This document shows, piece by piece, positions 9,231 through 20,701 of a stretch of DNA of 64,000 nucleotides. How positions within the stretch are numbered: the first letter of the stretch is position 1; the number at the start of each line of letters is the position of its first letter. A program made the translations under genes and the position numbers. Source of the stretch: Lentinula raphanica (Eukaryota; Basidiomycota; Agaricomycetes; Agaricales; Omphalotaceae); NCBI GenBank assembly GCA_027919835.1, contig JANVFP010000025.1, forward strand, positions 186,001 through 250,000, given 5' to 3'. The notes beneath the pieces were generated by a model. It saw only the letters and a program-made list of their open reading frames with translations, searched no databases and was not told the origin of the DNA.

Positions 9231-12200
9231 ATGCTTGGTGCATCCTCCTCACAAAGTATGCCAGTAGAGGCATCTCAGGATGCTGCGCATTCTTCTTCAG
9301 TTGAAGACGCAACATCCTCTCTCCGTGCAGCTGCATTACTCACCATCAAGAAGTCTAACAAACGTCGGAAAGTAGCTGATAATCAGCCTCAGTCGAGCTC
9401 CCTTCTTACCCGTTCAGCTGCTACGGACAACACCGTGCAACTGGACTATGGACAGGACGATGCTGATGTGGATATTTCGTCCTCACCACCCGAAAAACCA
9501 TCTCCTGTTCAGATATTTTCGGGTCCCCCTTCTGGTAAATTCTCAGATCATCTGGAAGTCGGTCCAATGCGTGAGGAGGGAGAGATAAGTGACTCCGAGG
9601 AGCCTACTCGAGCAAAAATGGCTGCGAAACCCCGTTCGAAAACAGCTACACCGTTACCACCTCGTCCTCGTTCGCCTCTACCTCGTCGCCGAGATGAATC
9701 AGTCTCTTCGAGCGTTGCGCCCCAATCTGAGCAATCTCAGTCAAAACCAGCCTCCTCTCTGCCACGTCGCTCGTCGCCTCCACCTCGTCGAAGGAAGGAA
9801 TCATTACTGTCGACTGTCGCACCCAACAACGAACAAGCTCATCCACAGATTGCTTCACCTCCACCTACCCTTCAACATGTCGCTTCTTCGCCGCCTCTGC
9901 ACAAGAAACAGCCATCATTGTCGATCGTCTCACCCAAAGCAGAGGCGTCGTCAATAATCCTGTTGGAAAGGACGTCAGCCACATCTTTTCCTTCGTCGAA
10001 ATCTCCCCAGTCTGTGAACAACGAGGAACGACCATTTTTTGTCGACAGAGAACACGTTCGACCTGGTCTAGAAAGTTAGTAGTGATCCAGATTCATGCTC
10101 GATTTTTGCTGAAACTTGCGCTCTTTTCCTGCAGTGGACCAAACGCAGTATGATACCGCCAAAGATATCGTCCTTGACCTTTTAGGCTGGGGTGTGCCAC
10201 CAGAATATCTCATCGACTGTGGTCTCAGTCGAGAGATTGTCTTTTACGTCTTCAGCGAGCTCAACTTGCGTCTGCCCCAAAATCTCAATCCAGATGGGAT
10301 CATTCCATACACTCCAACTACTTTGAAATCACTGCTCCGACCCCGAGACCAGACGCTATCCCCTCCTCAACGTCGTTTGAGCCATCCAAGCTTACCTCCC
10401 AGACCTCCGTCATCGACCGAGCAGGATCCTCCGAGAGATTTACCCAAACATGTAGAACACCCCACAGATGTCGCCGCCCTGCATGACATGGAACGCCAGC
10501 GACGAGAAGAATTACTTGCCCGCAAGGCTGTTCAAGCATCGCGGAAGAACAGAAGCCTGAACACAACCTCTCCGACCACTAAAAGTGTGGATGCTGATAT
10601 GAAAGACGTTGAGATGGTGCCCTTGGCTCCCTCGGAAAGCGTGGATGATTTTCTCAGGACCATTGAGCCAGCTGCACCAGACAAAATGGATGTCGACGAA
10701 GAGGTTCCGGGACTCAGCTCGAGTTCAACGCCTGTCATCACAGTACAGCAGGAAGAATCAACTGCCCGTACGGTCGAATCGCCTTCAGATCAATCAAATT
10801 TTCCGTCACAAGCAGAAGAGCAAACTGTTGATGCAGCTATCTCCGAACAGGATTCACGCCTGTCGCGGAGATCGTCTTCGAGTGAAGATACATCCGGTAC
10901 CAGCAACAGTCAATCTCGTCGTAATGGTAAACGACCCGTTGCGGCTGATTTCGTGGACTTTGAGAATGGGCCGCGCGAACGTAGTGGATCCGGTCTCAAA
11001 CGCAAAACCGGGAGCTTCGCCAACATCAACTCGATGCGACGGTGTGTCATCGATTTGAGCGATAGCGAAAGTGATGGAGATGGCGAGGATGTTCGAATGA
11101 AATCTGTTCCCGTTCCTTCAGAAGCCAATCGATATTCAACGCCGCCTGTTTCCATCTCTGCCGCGGTCACCCCGGATCATCGTACGATGTCACCTGGTGC
11201 TCTGGCATCCAAGGAGCTCGAAATTCAGAAGATGCGACAGATGATCGCAGAACGTGAAGAAGGACGACGAAGAAAACTCATGGTGGGCTTAATTGCTGAG
11301 CTACTCTATCGTCATGGAATTTATCGTGTGACAGAAACTCGAGGCCATGAGCAACTCTGATAATGTCACTGTCAAACAAGAAGAAGATCTTTTATCTGTT
11401 GCTATACCTGTTACCGAATCACCATCCATTGAATCTACACGTATGTCGATTTTGGTTTTTTCATATGACGATATTTCACTGATTCGTTGGTCATAGTCGA
11501 ATCGCATACAACCACCTCAACTACTCCAATTGGTTCTCTCAACTCCTCGTCAATACGTTCTCAACTAACACGCTACAATTCACCTTTCTTTTTTTTTCTA
11601 CTGCCATACAGGTAATGAATCGACCAGCTCAGAACATCCAGCTCCTCTCTCGGCCGGGGGACAAGGTAATCATGATGATATTTTTCTTAGGCTTATAGTG
11701 GACTAATTCTGAGTAGGCGCAGAACGATTGAGTGATACAGAGAATCAACCAGGGGCAAGGCTTTTCTCATTACACTATATCTTGGGCTATGCTCACATTA
11801 CTCATCTTTCGTAACTTGTTCAGGCAGTAGGCCACGCAAAAAGTCCAACGGTAGAAGCAGTCGACGTCGACCTACCTTCGTCTTCGTCGGCACAGGTGCG
11901 TCTCATGAGTTCGTTTGTTCTACCCGTTGTACGCATCAGGTTTTTCAAGGTTCTCATTCTCTCGCTTATAGATGACGCCGGATCTGTCGCTGCCCCACCC
12001 AAGGCCAGAAGAAAGGGGCCTGCAGCTAGACATGCATGAACAGCATGCATCATCGTATATTTCTATATTTGATTCTTACCCTCTTTTGCGCCATCATCCT
12101 CGACCTATTTTCGAGAGTAAAGCAGGAACATCTGCACTACGTCCTCCTTCTTTTACACCTTTTCCGAATTCTTCCTTTTCTCTCTCATCCACTTCTGCCG

Positions 12201-12662
12201 CTCCTTCAACGTTCGCTTTCTCAGTCCTTTCTGCTTGTCATTTCCTTCGATTAGCTACCGTTAGTCAGTTACTGGATTCTCAGAAACGTGTCTGTCAGTA
12301 TGAGATACCAGGTGGAGGAAGCTGTAGAGATGCGAGTTGCGAGGATTTGCATCTCAGTAGGATAGGCACCTCAACAGGTCAAGTCATTGCAGAACCCAGT
12401 AGTGAGTAGCTCATAATCAGTTTGACCTTGGCTCACTCAACGCTTCTTTTTCCTCTTTACATCTATTCTGTTAGATCAAGACACCGCCAATTATTTGTCT
12501 GGTGCTCTGCCTGATCATTGGTCAACCGCTTACGGGAGCTCGTTCCCAACCCGAATAATGACTGCTCTTGAAGACGCTAGGATCAACCATCCAACGGAAA
12601 CATTTGAAGAACGGGTTCTCAGGGTTTGCGAGACATTGAGACCGCACCCTTTGACCTCGTAA
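9231..12662 (+). CDS. Red1/ZFC3H1-like zinc-finger protein
   Basis: Nine-exon model: 9231-10074, 10135-11282, 11335-11440, 11497-11532, 11612-11665, 11717-11754, 11824-11895, 11972-12401, 12475-12662. The exons sum to 2916 nt, or 971 residues. Features in order: a disordered Ser/Pro-rich N-terminus with a KKSNKRRK basic patch, the acidic motif EEGEISDSEE at about residue 120, an SR/RRR-rich stretch, a small globular segment (IVLDLLGWGVPPEYLI), a predicted coiled coil (LEIQKMRQMIAEREEGRRRK) and, near the C-terminus, the zinc finger CQYEIPGGGSCRDASCEDLH followed by YLSGALPDHW. That finger pattern is the one known from ZFC3H1 in animals and Red1 in fission yeast, scaffolds of the nuclear MTREC/PAXT complexes that feed RNAs to the exosome. 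The role here is inferred from that. One intron (11755-11823) begins with GC, and one (11533) has a poor GTTCTC donor. Confidence 0.75.
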
Positions 12663-13265
12663 CACGAACAATTCAAACCAGCGGACAAACCTCTGGAGCG
12701 CACCCCTTTCACCTATACAGGATGTCCAGAACATAGGCGATGGGTCTTCGTTCAGCATCCTGTATGCTTTCTTTTGGAAATCTTGTGTTGAGCGACGCCT
12801 TGCTTGCTTTTATGAAGACCTTCCACCAAGAAAACTCAAGAGGACGATGGACAAGTGCTTTTCTTCCGCATTCGGACCAAGGCTCCATGGGATATGGCGA
12901 TATCCCTTCGCATTCGAGAACAAGCTTGTTCGAGAAAGAAAAAACAAAGGACGGGGAAGATGGGCACACTCGACTCGATAGTGAGAATTGAAAAGGCCTT
13001 TTTACCTTTCCTTTTCTTGCTTCAAGAGTTCTGGTGATTTAGATTTGCTTGTGTTGTATTTGATTTCGGTTATTTAATCTAATTGCTACGCGGATATGTA
13101 TTGCATTGGAACAAAGTCGCCTTCTCTTCGCGAAATCCAATTTGAGAGTTCTGAGCTGCGAAAGGGCTGTCTGCAGTGAGAGTATAGAGGACGAGCTTCA
13201 GCTTACATACTACACCGAGGGTCGGGGTTCTAATTATTACCGTGTGCTTTTTGACTTTGACCACT
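12663..13265. other. Intergenic with an unexplained open stretch
   Basis: Directly after the stop at 12660-12662 the same frame stays open to about 12787 (HEQFKPADKPLERT and on), and another frame is open to 13037. I found no splice scheme that makes a recognisable protein, so this is left as the 3' region of the Red1-like gene plus the promoter of the WD40 gene. Confidence 0.35.
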
Positions 13266-14774
13266 ATGTCAAGTTCAGCAATCCACACTGTTCGTATTGT
13301 CACTGTGCAGGCCACGTTCCCTACGGTGGTGAATGAAGTTTACTCTGGGGTCATTCCGTTTGAAAATGTCTGGATATCTTGCTACGATAATTCGCCCGCA
13401 GAAACTCGCCAACCGGACTCTTCGGAATCCATACACGCAAAAGTTCGCGTAGTGCTCGATGATGAAGATAGGGAGAAAGTTGTCTTTCGAGCTCGCGAGG
13501 GAGACGTACTTTTATCAGAAGCGGAAAGACGTAACTTCGGTTATGTGTACACCGTTTCTTTGCCCAGTATGCAGGTCCCACCCACGAGGCTACTGTTTCC
13601 AGTGCAGGAATATGCCGATCCAGAAAGATCTAACCCGCAAAAACCACACAGGATTACTGCTTTCACCCTCTCGCCTGACAGATCTCAGTATGCAACCGGA
13701 TATCTAGATGGATCGGTGCTGCTTTACCCGACTGTTCCTATCCACAATTCTCAGAACAAATATCCTACATCTGCAATGTACTCCCCATCCAAATCCACGT
13801 ATACATCTCGACGACAGGCACTGGTATCCACCACGAGCACCAATGTGTCTCCTGCTCTACACAAGGCTCATAAAAGCACAGTAACCTCCCTGCGATTTTT
13901 CCCTTCTTCCCGTGTCCTGTTGTCTACTGGTGCCGATTTTACCCTTCACATATTCCCTGCGGACCCTATCCCTGCCTCTATGGCATCATCCGAGTCATCG
14001 CAGAGTAGCAAGCGTGTCTCTTCGGTGCGAACATTGATTGCGCATACGCGTAGTATCACTTCCTCGGCCATGATCGACCGCGGACGTAGTATAATATCTG
14101 CAAGCACAGATGGGACTATTCGAGTTTGGGACGTCAGTACAGGCAAAGAAGAGACCCTCATCCACTCCGCAACCGGAGTGGGTATCGGTGTCAATCGCAT
14201 CTCTCTAGACTTCAACAGGATGTCTACCGGAGATAGCACAGAGCGTCCTCTCGCGCGAAGGTTGTATGCTGCCCTCCATGACGGTTCATTCGAAGTCCTA
14301 AACCTCGATCTCGAAGAAAAGCCTCCGAAGATATCTCAACACTTCCGCTCGGAAAACTTGGGCCATGGTGCCCTCAATACAATAACTGTCAGTCGACCGA
14401 CTGGGATCGAGGAGATAACATACATCGCCGTTGGCTCCGCAAAAGGCGTCGTCAGTGTTTACAACGCTAATACTTATGCATCTGCCCATTTCCGGAGAAG
14501 TGACGCGAGTATCGAGGATCTAGAATTCATCGTTCTTGAAAATAATCCCAATAAGCTTGGGTTAGTTATTGCTACGGCCGACGGGTTACCGTGGATTGCA
14601 TCACTAACAGACCTCCCCGTATCCGGGGAATGCAATACTCAAGTGTCTGTATATGCAGAACTTGTCGGTGGTGACGTTGACGCGGTCCGTCATGTCTGTG
14701 TGCATACGGCCGATACACAAGTTGAGGTGTGGACAGCGAGCGATGATGGGATAGTCAGACGATACATACTCTGA
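13266..14774 (+). CDS. PAAF1/Rpn14-like WD40 proteasome chaperone
   Basis: Single-exon frame of 502 residues from ATG 13266; an upstream in-frame codon at 13242 is less likely because it is not ATG. WD-type blades are visible: ITAFTLSPDRSQYATGYLDG, HKSTVTSLRFFPSSRVLLST, and the best one, HTRSITSSAMIDRGRSIIS followed by DGTIRVWDVSTGKEE. C-terminal blades end at TASDDGIVRRYIL. The HTRSITS-DGTIRVWD pattern and overall length resemble PAAF1 (human) and Rpn14 (yeast), WD40 proteins that bind the C-termini of 19S ATPases during assembly of the proteasome base. Assignment is by resemblance of the blades. Other WD40 proteins remain possible, but no extra domain contradicts it. It lacks introns, unlike most neighbours. 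Confidence 0.65.
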   Translation: MSSSAIHTVRIVTVQATFPTVVNEVYSGVIPFENVWISCYDNSPAETRQPDSSESIHAKVRVVLDDEDREKVVFRAREGDVLLSEAERRNFGYVYTVSLPSMQVPPTRLLFPVQEYADPERSNPQKPHRITAFTLSPDRSQYATGYLDGSVLLYPTVPIHNSQNKYPTSAMYSPSKSTYTSRRQALVSTTSTNVSPALHKAHKSTVTSLRFFPSSRVLLSTGADFTLHIFPADPIPASMASSESSQSSKRVSSVRTLIAHTRSITSSAMIDRGRSIISASTDGTIRVWDVSTGKEETLIHSATGVGIGVNRISLDFNRMSTGDSTERPLARRLYAALHDGSFEVLNLDLEEKPPKISQHFRSENLGHGALNTITVSRPTGIEEITYIAVGSAKGVVSVYNANTYASAHFRRSDASIEDLEFIVLENNPNKLGLVIATADGLPWIASLTDLPVSGECNTQVSVYAELVGGDVDAVRHVCVHTADTQVEVWTASDDGIVRRYIL

Positions 14775-17700
14775 TGTCACTGATGGATTTGTGCAAGGTG
14801 ATACCTTACCCAAGTTTATGCTTCACAAGTTGGCAGCCTACGAATGCCTCCCTTCGAGTTCCGCAAGGTAGAATGCGTGCATATGGTCTTGAGAAACGAA
14901 TTGTACGTGCCTTGGATGAAATATCTCAATGGAAGCTTATTTCTAATGGTGAACCGTGTCTGAATTTCCGACAGTACGAAAGCTTGCTGAGGGCCCAGAG
15001 ATTACTAAGATCGCAAGAACTTTATTATAATTCCTCTCGGTAAATCTGAACTAATTCCTTCGAAACCTTCTTCGAAAAAGATTTGAACACGAATATCTCA
15101 CTCGAGCCCCCTCGAGCTTGTGATTCTACCGCCTATGTATTGGTCAAAGAACAGCGGGAAGCGTGAAGTCTCTCGAGTCTCCGTCCCGGCGGGAAAACAA
15201 AGGCTGATTGCGCGCCCCAACTTACACGATCCATTCCGTTTGGCGAACGAGCAACCAATGCGAAAAAGGTATTCAGCGCTTCTACTCACGCCTCCGGGTG
15301 CCCGTCTTTTCCTTTTCGGATCCGATACGAATCCGACGAGTTCCATGTCGAGTTGGACAAATCAAGACTTACACGAATTGTCACTCAGGCTGTTCCCCGG
15401 ACCAATGAGGGGTTCTTCAAGTCCGCTGAGTTACGCGTGTCCCGCGTATGTCGTACCACTTGCCCTTCTTTTTGAGAATGACCAGGTTTTAAAATTACTT
15501 CGATCACCGTTCTTTCTGGCATATCTGGATATTGTGATTCGGACGAATCACAAATCACGAATCTCACTCATCCGACGAATGATATTTTACCTCAGGCTGC
15601 GTCTTGAATCTATTAGCAAGGTAAGTAATCTGTACATAGAGTCATAATGTAGAGCTCACATTGATCATGTATAGACATATGCTATGTTCAAGGCCATGTC
15701 TAAACCAGAACTCGACGAGTGCAAACATTCCTTGTTCGGCGTTTACACCCCTATCCTATTCTGAATTGGTCCTGTCTGGTTATACATTCCGCTTCGCTGA
15801 ACACAAGACGGGTACAATGTTATTACTTATGCGATCTCGCCCGCCAATAACTGACTCGGAAGGTTTGAACACAACCGGAGAGTGCCGTTGCTGTCGTTAG
15901 TGGGAATCTAATGGCTTTTCATGAAACAGTCTGACAAGAGTTTGTATTTTTTCAAAGCCCGAATGAATTCCATCTAAACCAGAGCCGATACAGACGCGCT
16001 GTTGGTGGCCTTCATTCTGCAGCTTTGTGACTAGACAGAAGAGGGAAGTAATCATTCATCGCTGAGCGGTAGTCCCATCGTCTGCCAAGGGACAGCAAGA
16101 AACACGGTCTAAAAGTGACTGACGATCCTTCGCACTAAGGCTTTTGGGGGCTGAATATGTAAGTCCTTGAATTGTTGCTGCTAACACATACTATGATCCT
16201 GATTCATCTATGTGCTCAGCGCTCAGCTGTTCTATGTACTTCAATAGCAAATGTGGCATACACCGCCTGGACCATGCCAGTTTTGAATTCAAGAAAAAAT
16301 GATCACTGCCACACAAGCCTCAAGGCAGGGGGATAAGATCTTGTGGTGTTGGGTACTTGTGGGTAGCATTCTTTCACTATCTGACGCCACCATCTTCTCT
16401 CATTCATCCAACAAGCCTTTCATATGGTAAGTCTGACGTCGTCTCGGAAGGAGATGGAGATGGAGAGAAACTGCTTACTCAAATCCCACTCTATATACTC
16501 CTCCCAAGGGGCACTAAACCATACTAAGCTGAATAAGGGATACCCAGCCTTTTGCAAAGAGATTCTGATTTTTTGAAATCAACAGTAACGCGGATCTCAG
16601 TGAGAGGTGGCTCTCAGGTGGCCCGACTCCAAATACACTTTGAGTTGGGCTAAGATTCAGGTGGGTTGATACTACTACTAGTATGATTATCAACTGATCC
16701 TCGCTGATTGTCTGAATTGACGACTCAAGGACAAAGGATTGGAGAAGGCTGAGGGGATCCTATTTCCTTGTGATTCTTTTGAATTGCACATACTACTAGC
16801 ACAGTCACAGTGATGAATATGTATTTGGACAGCGAAACGGCTTCGCAGTAAGTACCACATAAATAATAGAAACAACAATCAAGACAGAGTCCAAATATCC
16901 TAATTCCTTGCAAAGTTCAGTCATGGATCATGATCGAAGGCCTTGAACGATTTTAGTGAATAGTTTTGCTCCGAACAAACAACTCCCGAGTCCCTCAGAA
17001 TCTCACTAGTGACTGTAACATTCCGAACAATCATAATTCATCACCAAGCACCTCCCTTGCTTGCCAGATAACCCGATCGCGAATGATAACGAGCTAAAGT
17101 ACCGAGATGGCCGTGGGTGTGTGGGCTTTTACGCGTTTACGGTGCTGTCGATCTAGCTCGCATCGCTTGCCCACCCCTCTCAGGCTCTTGCCATGTTTGG
17201 GATGGGATGGGAAGCTTGCTGGATTCGAGTGGTGGGGTTCCGAAACCGAATATGCCTACGCTTATGCCTATGCCTAGTTATGGGTATCAAAGAGCCTTGA
17301 GGGATTGATGGATGGATGGACAGTGGATGAGGCACTAGGGCGTTTGATAGCAGTAGTAGCTTATGACTCGCAGAACTTTCGTCGGAGCATAGTACAGTCA
17401 CCGTACAGTGATGATTCCAACCCAAATTGGGCGATTGGGCCGCGCAACGGTTGAGATACCGTAACCGATAGACGAGATAAACGAAGGAAGAGCATTGGGT
17501 GATAGGTGTTGGAGTAAGTGAGGTGCTTAATCACCCGTGGATACGTGTGCGGAAAACCGATCGAAAAGGTTTGTGCGGTGTAGACTCTTGAGCTTGATTT
17601 TTCTGACGGCAGTCCGAACTCAACACGGTCTGACACGATAGTGAGCATATCATGAAAGGATGATTCATAGACGTAAAATTTCCGATTCCGTGAGGTTATG

Positions 17701-19435
17701 AACATACATACCATACATAGTGTAGGGGCGATCCTGGTCATCCTGTAATCCTTGTATTCCCTTGGGCGCTGGGTCGCTGGCGCTCGTTTCGAGTTGGAGT
17801 TTCAGAAAGGGTAAAAAAAAGAACCAGAAAATTGAGATCTAGAATTGAAACCCAAAATTGAAGTTGCCAATTGGGCATCAGCGGTAACTCTGTGTAAGCC
17901 TGTGTAAGCTTCAAGGAAGAGTTCGACATATAATTTCCGTGAAAATTGAATTACTTATCGAGATTTCACGTACATTGTTCAATGTAATATGTACACGTCT
18001 GCTCCGACAGAACATTCAACAGTGTCCAATGTCGACGGTCTATCTCTGTCTGAGCTATAGCAATAGCGATCAGAAACCGATAGCAGAGTACTAAGCACGG
18101 TGATTACCTGAACAAAACTCAAACACGCTGCACGGTCGTCGGTCAATTACTTGTTACTCTCTCATGGCTAAGGCTGTACAGGCTGCGACGAGAACCATTA
18201 TGTTGAATCGCTCTTTCCAACTGAGGACTCACCGGTACAATGCAAAGTGTATTTTTACCTTACTCCGAGTCTCTCGAACTCGCGGGAGGAATGTCAGTTT
18301 TGCAGTTAATAGAACCAGATACGACCCCGGTAGATATGGGTTGAATGGATGGTTATCATGGTCCATGGACTGACCCCATTATAGCTTTGGTTGGGCGTTT
18401 GGACGTCTTTTGCTGAGGTGGCAACGAGACGAGGAATGTTAATGAGAGACCGAGGCGCTGCTTCTGCGGGGTATGTATGATAGTTCAATGTCAGTATCTC
18501 TATCAACAATCAAGAAAAGCATAAATCATTAAATCAGTGCAGGGGGGGCTACTAATCGACGAAACGATTGCCACCAACAACACATCTTGTATCGCTCACC
18601 CCCGCAGAGATAGATAGATGTTTGATGGAGTCAGTTGGTTTCGTGGACCTTAACCGCTATGAGCTACCTTTGAATTGAGTTCGAGCCGCAGAGACTGAAT
18701 TGGAGAAGAACGAAGGGTTTCCGCAGGCAACCCATCCTATCGGTTACAAGGCTACTTTTGTACTTTGTCAGCTTGCTTACACGGGTGTGGCAAGTCAGCT
18801 GGGGGGACATCAACCCAACAGTGGGTTCTTGACCATATGCAGACGTGATGCGCCCGCCACGGAGAATTGGGTAGACCGGCCGTAAGATGAGGAAGAGAAC
18901 AAAAGGTCGCACGGAAAAGCAACCGGGGAGTTGATACATAGTATGTTGAAGAATTGATATAAGTTGCGAAGGAAACATTGAACTTTGTGGCACAAGAGAT
19001 ATGATGTTTTTTACGAGAACGTTGAGGCACGAAGAACTAAAAAAGGACACTGGACAGAGAGAGATAGCGACCCGATTTACAAGGTCATGTTGGCTGAAAA
19101 GCGTGAGAGAAAAAAAAATAAGAGGCACGTGGTGAATGATTTATTATAGGAAATGAGCTTCCATTTTGAGACAAGGCAGTGCAAGAGTAAGCACATGGCA
19201 AGCAACAGCAAACACTCGGCTTTGGCTTCCTAAAAAGCACAACCCATTTTTCCCTCCTCTTTCCCTTTTCGACCTAAAGCCGTCTCGATTCGAGTAGGCG
19301 TCGAGTAAATACTTTTTTCCCTCAACCTACCTTCGCGTCCATCGCTTGCTCATTATCTCTCTCTCCTTCTCTCTCTTCTAGTCTATCCTTGTTCCTTTTG
19401 GCTTGATCAACAAGCCTTTCCTTGCTCTCTGTTTA
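14775..19435. other. 4.7-kb gene-poor interval
   Basis: No gene can be supported. The longest open frame is 175 residues at 15120-15647 on the plus strand, with no recognisable motif; an overlapping frame at about 15230-15470 looks somewhat protein-like but also matches no family I know. The last 150 bp before 19436 are strongly pyrimidine-rich (CTCTCT runs at 19355-19385), typical of a fungal promoter or 5' leader. The rest may be regulatory DNA of the MADS-box gene or decayed sequence. Confidence 0.45.
19350..19385 (+). promoter_or_regulatory. CT-rich leader of the MADS-box gene
   Basis: A dense CTCTCTCTCCTTCTCTCTC tract lies about 50-85 bp before the start codon at 19436. Pyrimidine tracts like this commonly mark transcription starts of highly expressed fungal genes. 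It could alternatively be the polypyrimidine tract of a 5'-UTR intron ending in the TTCTAG at 19376-19381. Confidence 0.4.
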
Positions 19436-20701
19436 ATGCAAAAGCGACCGAGAATGGACATGGCAGGCAACCCAGCAGACCAACATCCTCACCCTGGTCA
19501 TCCAGGAGTAACTGACGACGCGTTCATCAACGACCGCGATGCAGTCGACAGCGGTGGAGACGATGACGACGACGAAGACAAGCCGAAGAGCGACAAGAAG
19601 GCGGGAAGACGAAAGATTAAGATCGAGTTCATCCAGGACAAGTCTAGACGGCATATAACATTCTCCAAAAGGAAAGCTGGTATGTTTTCTGAATTTTTAT
19701 GTTTTTTATCTCTCAAATCCTCTTCTAACCGTGCCTTCTCACCTTCCCGTTTCAGGCATTATGAAAAAGGCAATTTTAATTCCTGATTTATCGATCCCTC
19801 ATGTCTGACATTCCAACTTTAGGCTTACGAACTTTCGACTCTTACTGGCACTCAAGTTTTATTACTTGTCGTCTCAGAAACTGGTCTTGTCTATACTTTC
19901 ACCACTGCAAAGCTTCAACCTCTCGTCACCCAGCCTGAAGGAAAGAATCTCATCCAGGCTTGTCTAAACGCTCCTCATGGTTCCTTACCATCTTCCATGC
20001 CTGTTGGTGCTCCTCTTGGTCGTTCCAGCAACGTTGGTCAACCTGCTGCTACGCCTGCGAACAACATCCCAGGTGGGCTCTCTATCGGCACCAGTGCTGC
20101 CAGCGGTAACCCGAAGGAAGACGAAGATTCTGTCGAAGAAGATGAGGCTAGTAGAGGAGGTCGAGCCCAAGCCGGTGATAAGCGTCGTCGACGTGCTTCA
20201 TCAAACGCAGGTCCACCGCCACCATCGTCCACAAGCACCCGAGGTGGACCTACGACCTCTCCACATTCCGTCAACAGCACTATCCCTCCTCATCTCTCCA
20301 TTTCCTCAGGCAACAGTGCCTCCCAACCCCAACCATCTTCCGCTCACCCTGGTCCTTCACCCCAAATGTCCATGGGCGGTTCACCTACGTCTCCACAGCA
20401 AGGCCACGCTGCCATTCCCGCAGCGACCAATCCTCAGTATAGCTCATCTTATCATCACCAAACACATCATACTCCCCAACATCCTACCCATCAACAAAGC
20501 TCAGATGGCGGAATGTACGGTAGCACGCCCGCTCATATGATGCCTGCGGGCAGCTATACGTATGCGCCTAGTGCTCAGGCAAATACAGCTGGCGGTCAGC
20601 ATCTTGCGAATGCCGCTCAGCACGGACATTGGGGCAGCCCGCCTCAGCAGCAGCAATCGCAGCAGGTGGCAGGGCAGAATACGCATTATTCGAGACGATA
20701 G
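19436..20701 (+). CDS. Mcm1/SRF-type MADS-box transcription factor
   Basis: Exons 19436-19679, 19756-19769 and 19823-20701 give 378 residues. After a short acidic N-terminus (GGDDDDDEDKPK) comes the SRF-type MADS box: GRRKIKIEFIQDKSRRHITF, SKRKAGIMKKAYELSTLTGT, QVLLLVVSETGLVYTFTTAK, followed by the SAM extension LQPLVTQPEGKNLIQACLNA. The C-terminal two thirds are Ser/Pro/Gln/His-rich, a likely activation region. This is the fungal Mcm1/Umc1 class, which binds CC(A/T)6GG elements with partners in cell-cycle, mating and cell-identity control. The second exon has only 14 nt and encodes the IMKK core of helix 1. It is followed by a GC-AG intron (GCAATT...TTTAG) with a good CTGAC branch point. Start ATG 19436 is the first in frame; ATGs at 19454 and 19460 are alternatives. 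Confidence 0.9.

Noticed and set aside
12663..13037. Possible extension or second gene after the Red1-like stop
   Set aside because: Open frames exist on both strands, but no splicing arrangement gave a consistent protein, and the zinc-finger gene already has a clean, codon-complete end.
15120..15647. 175-residue plus-strand open frame
   Set aside because: No recognisable motif or splice partners, and a competing frame on the same strand is equally open. Chance cannot be excluded.
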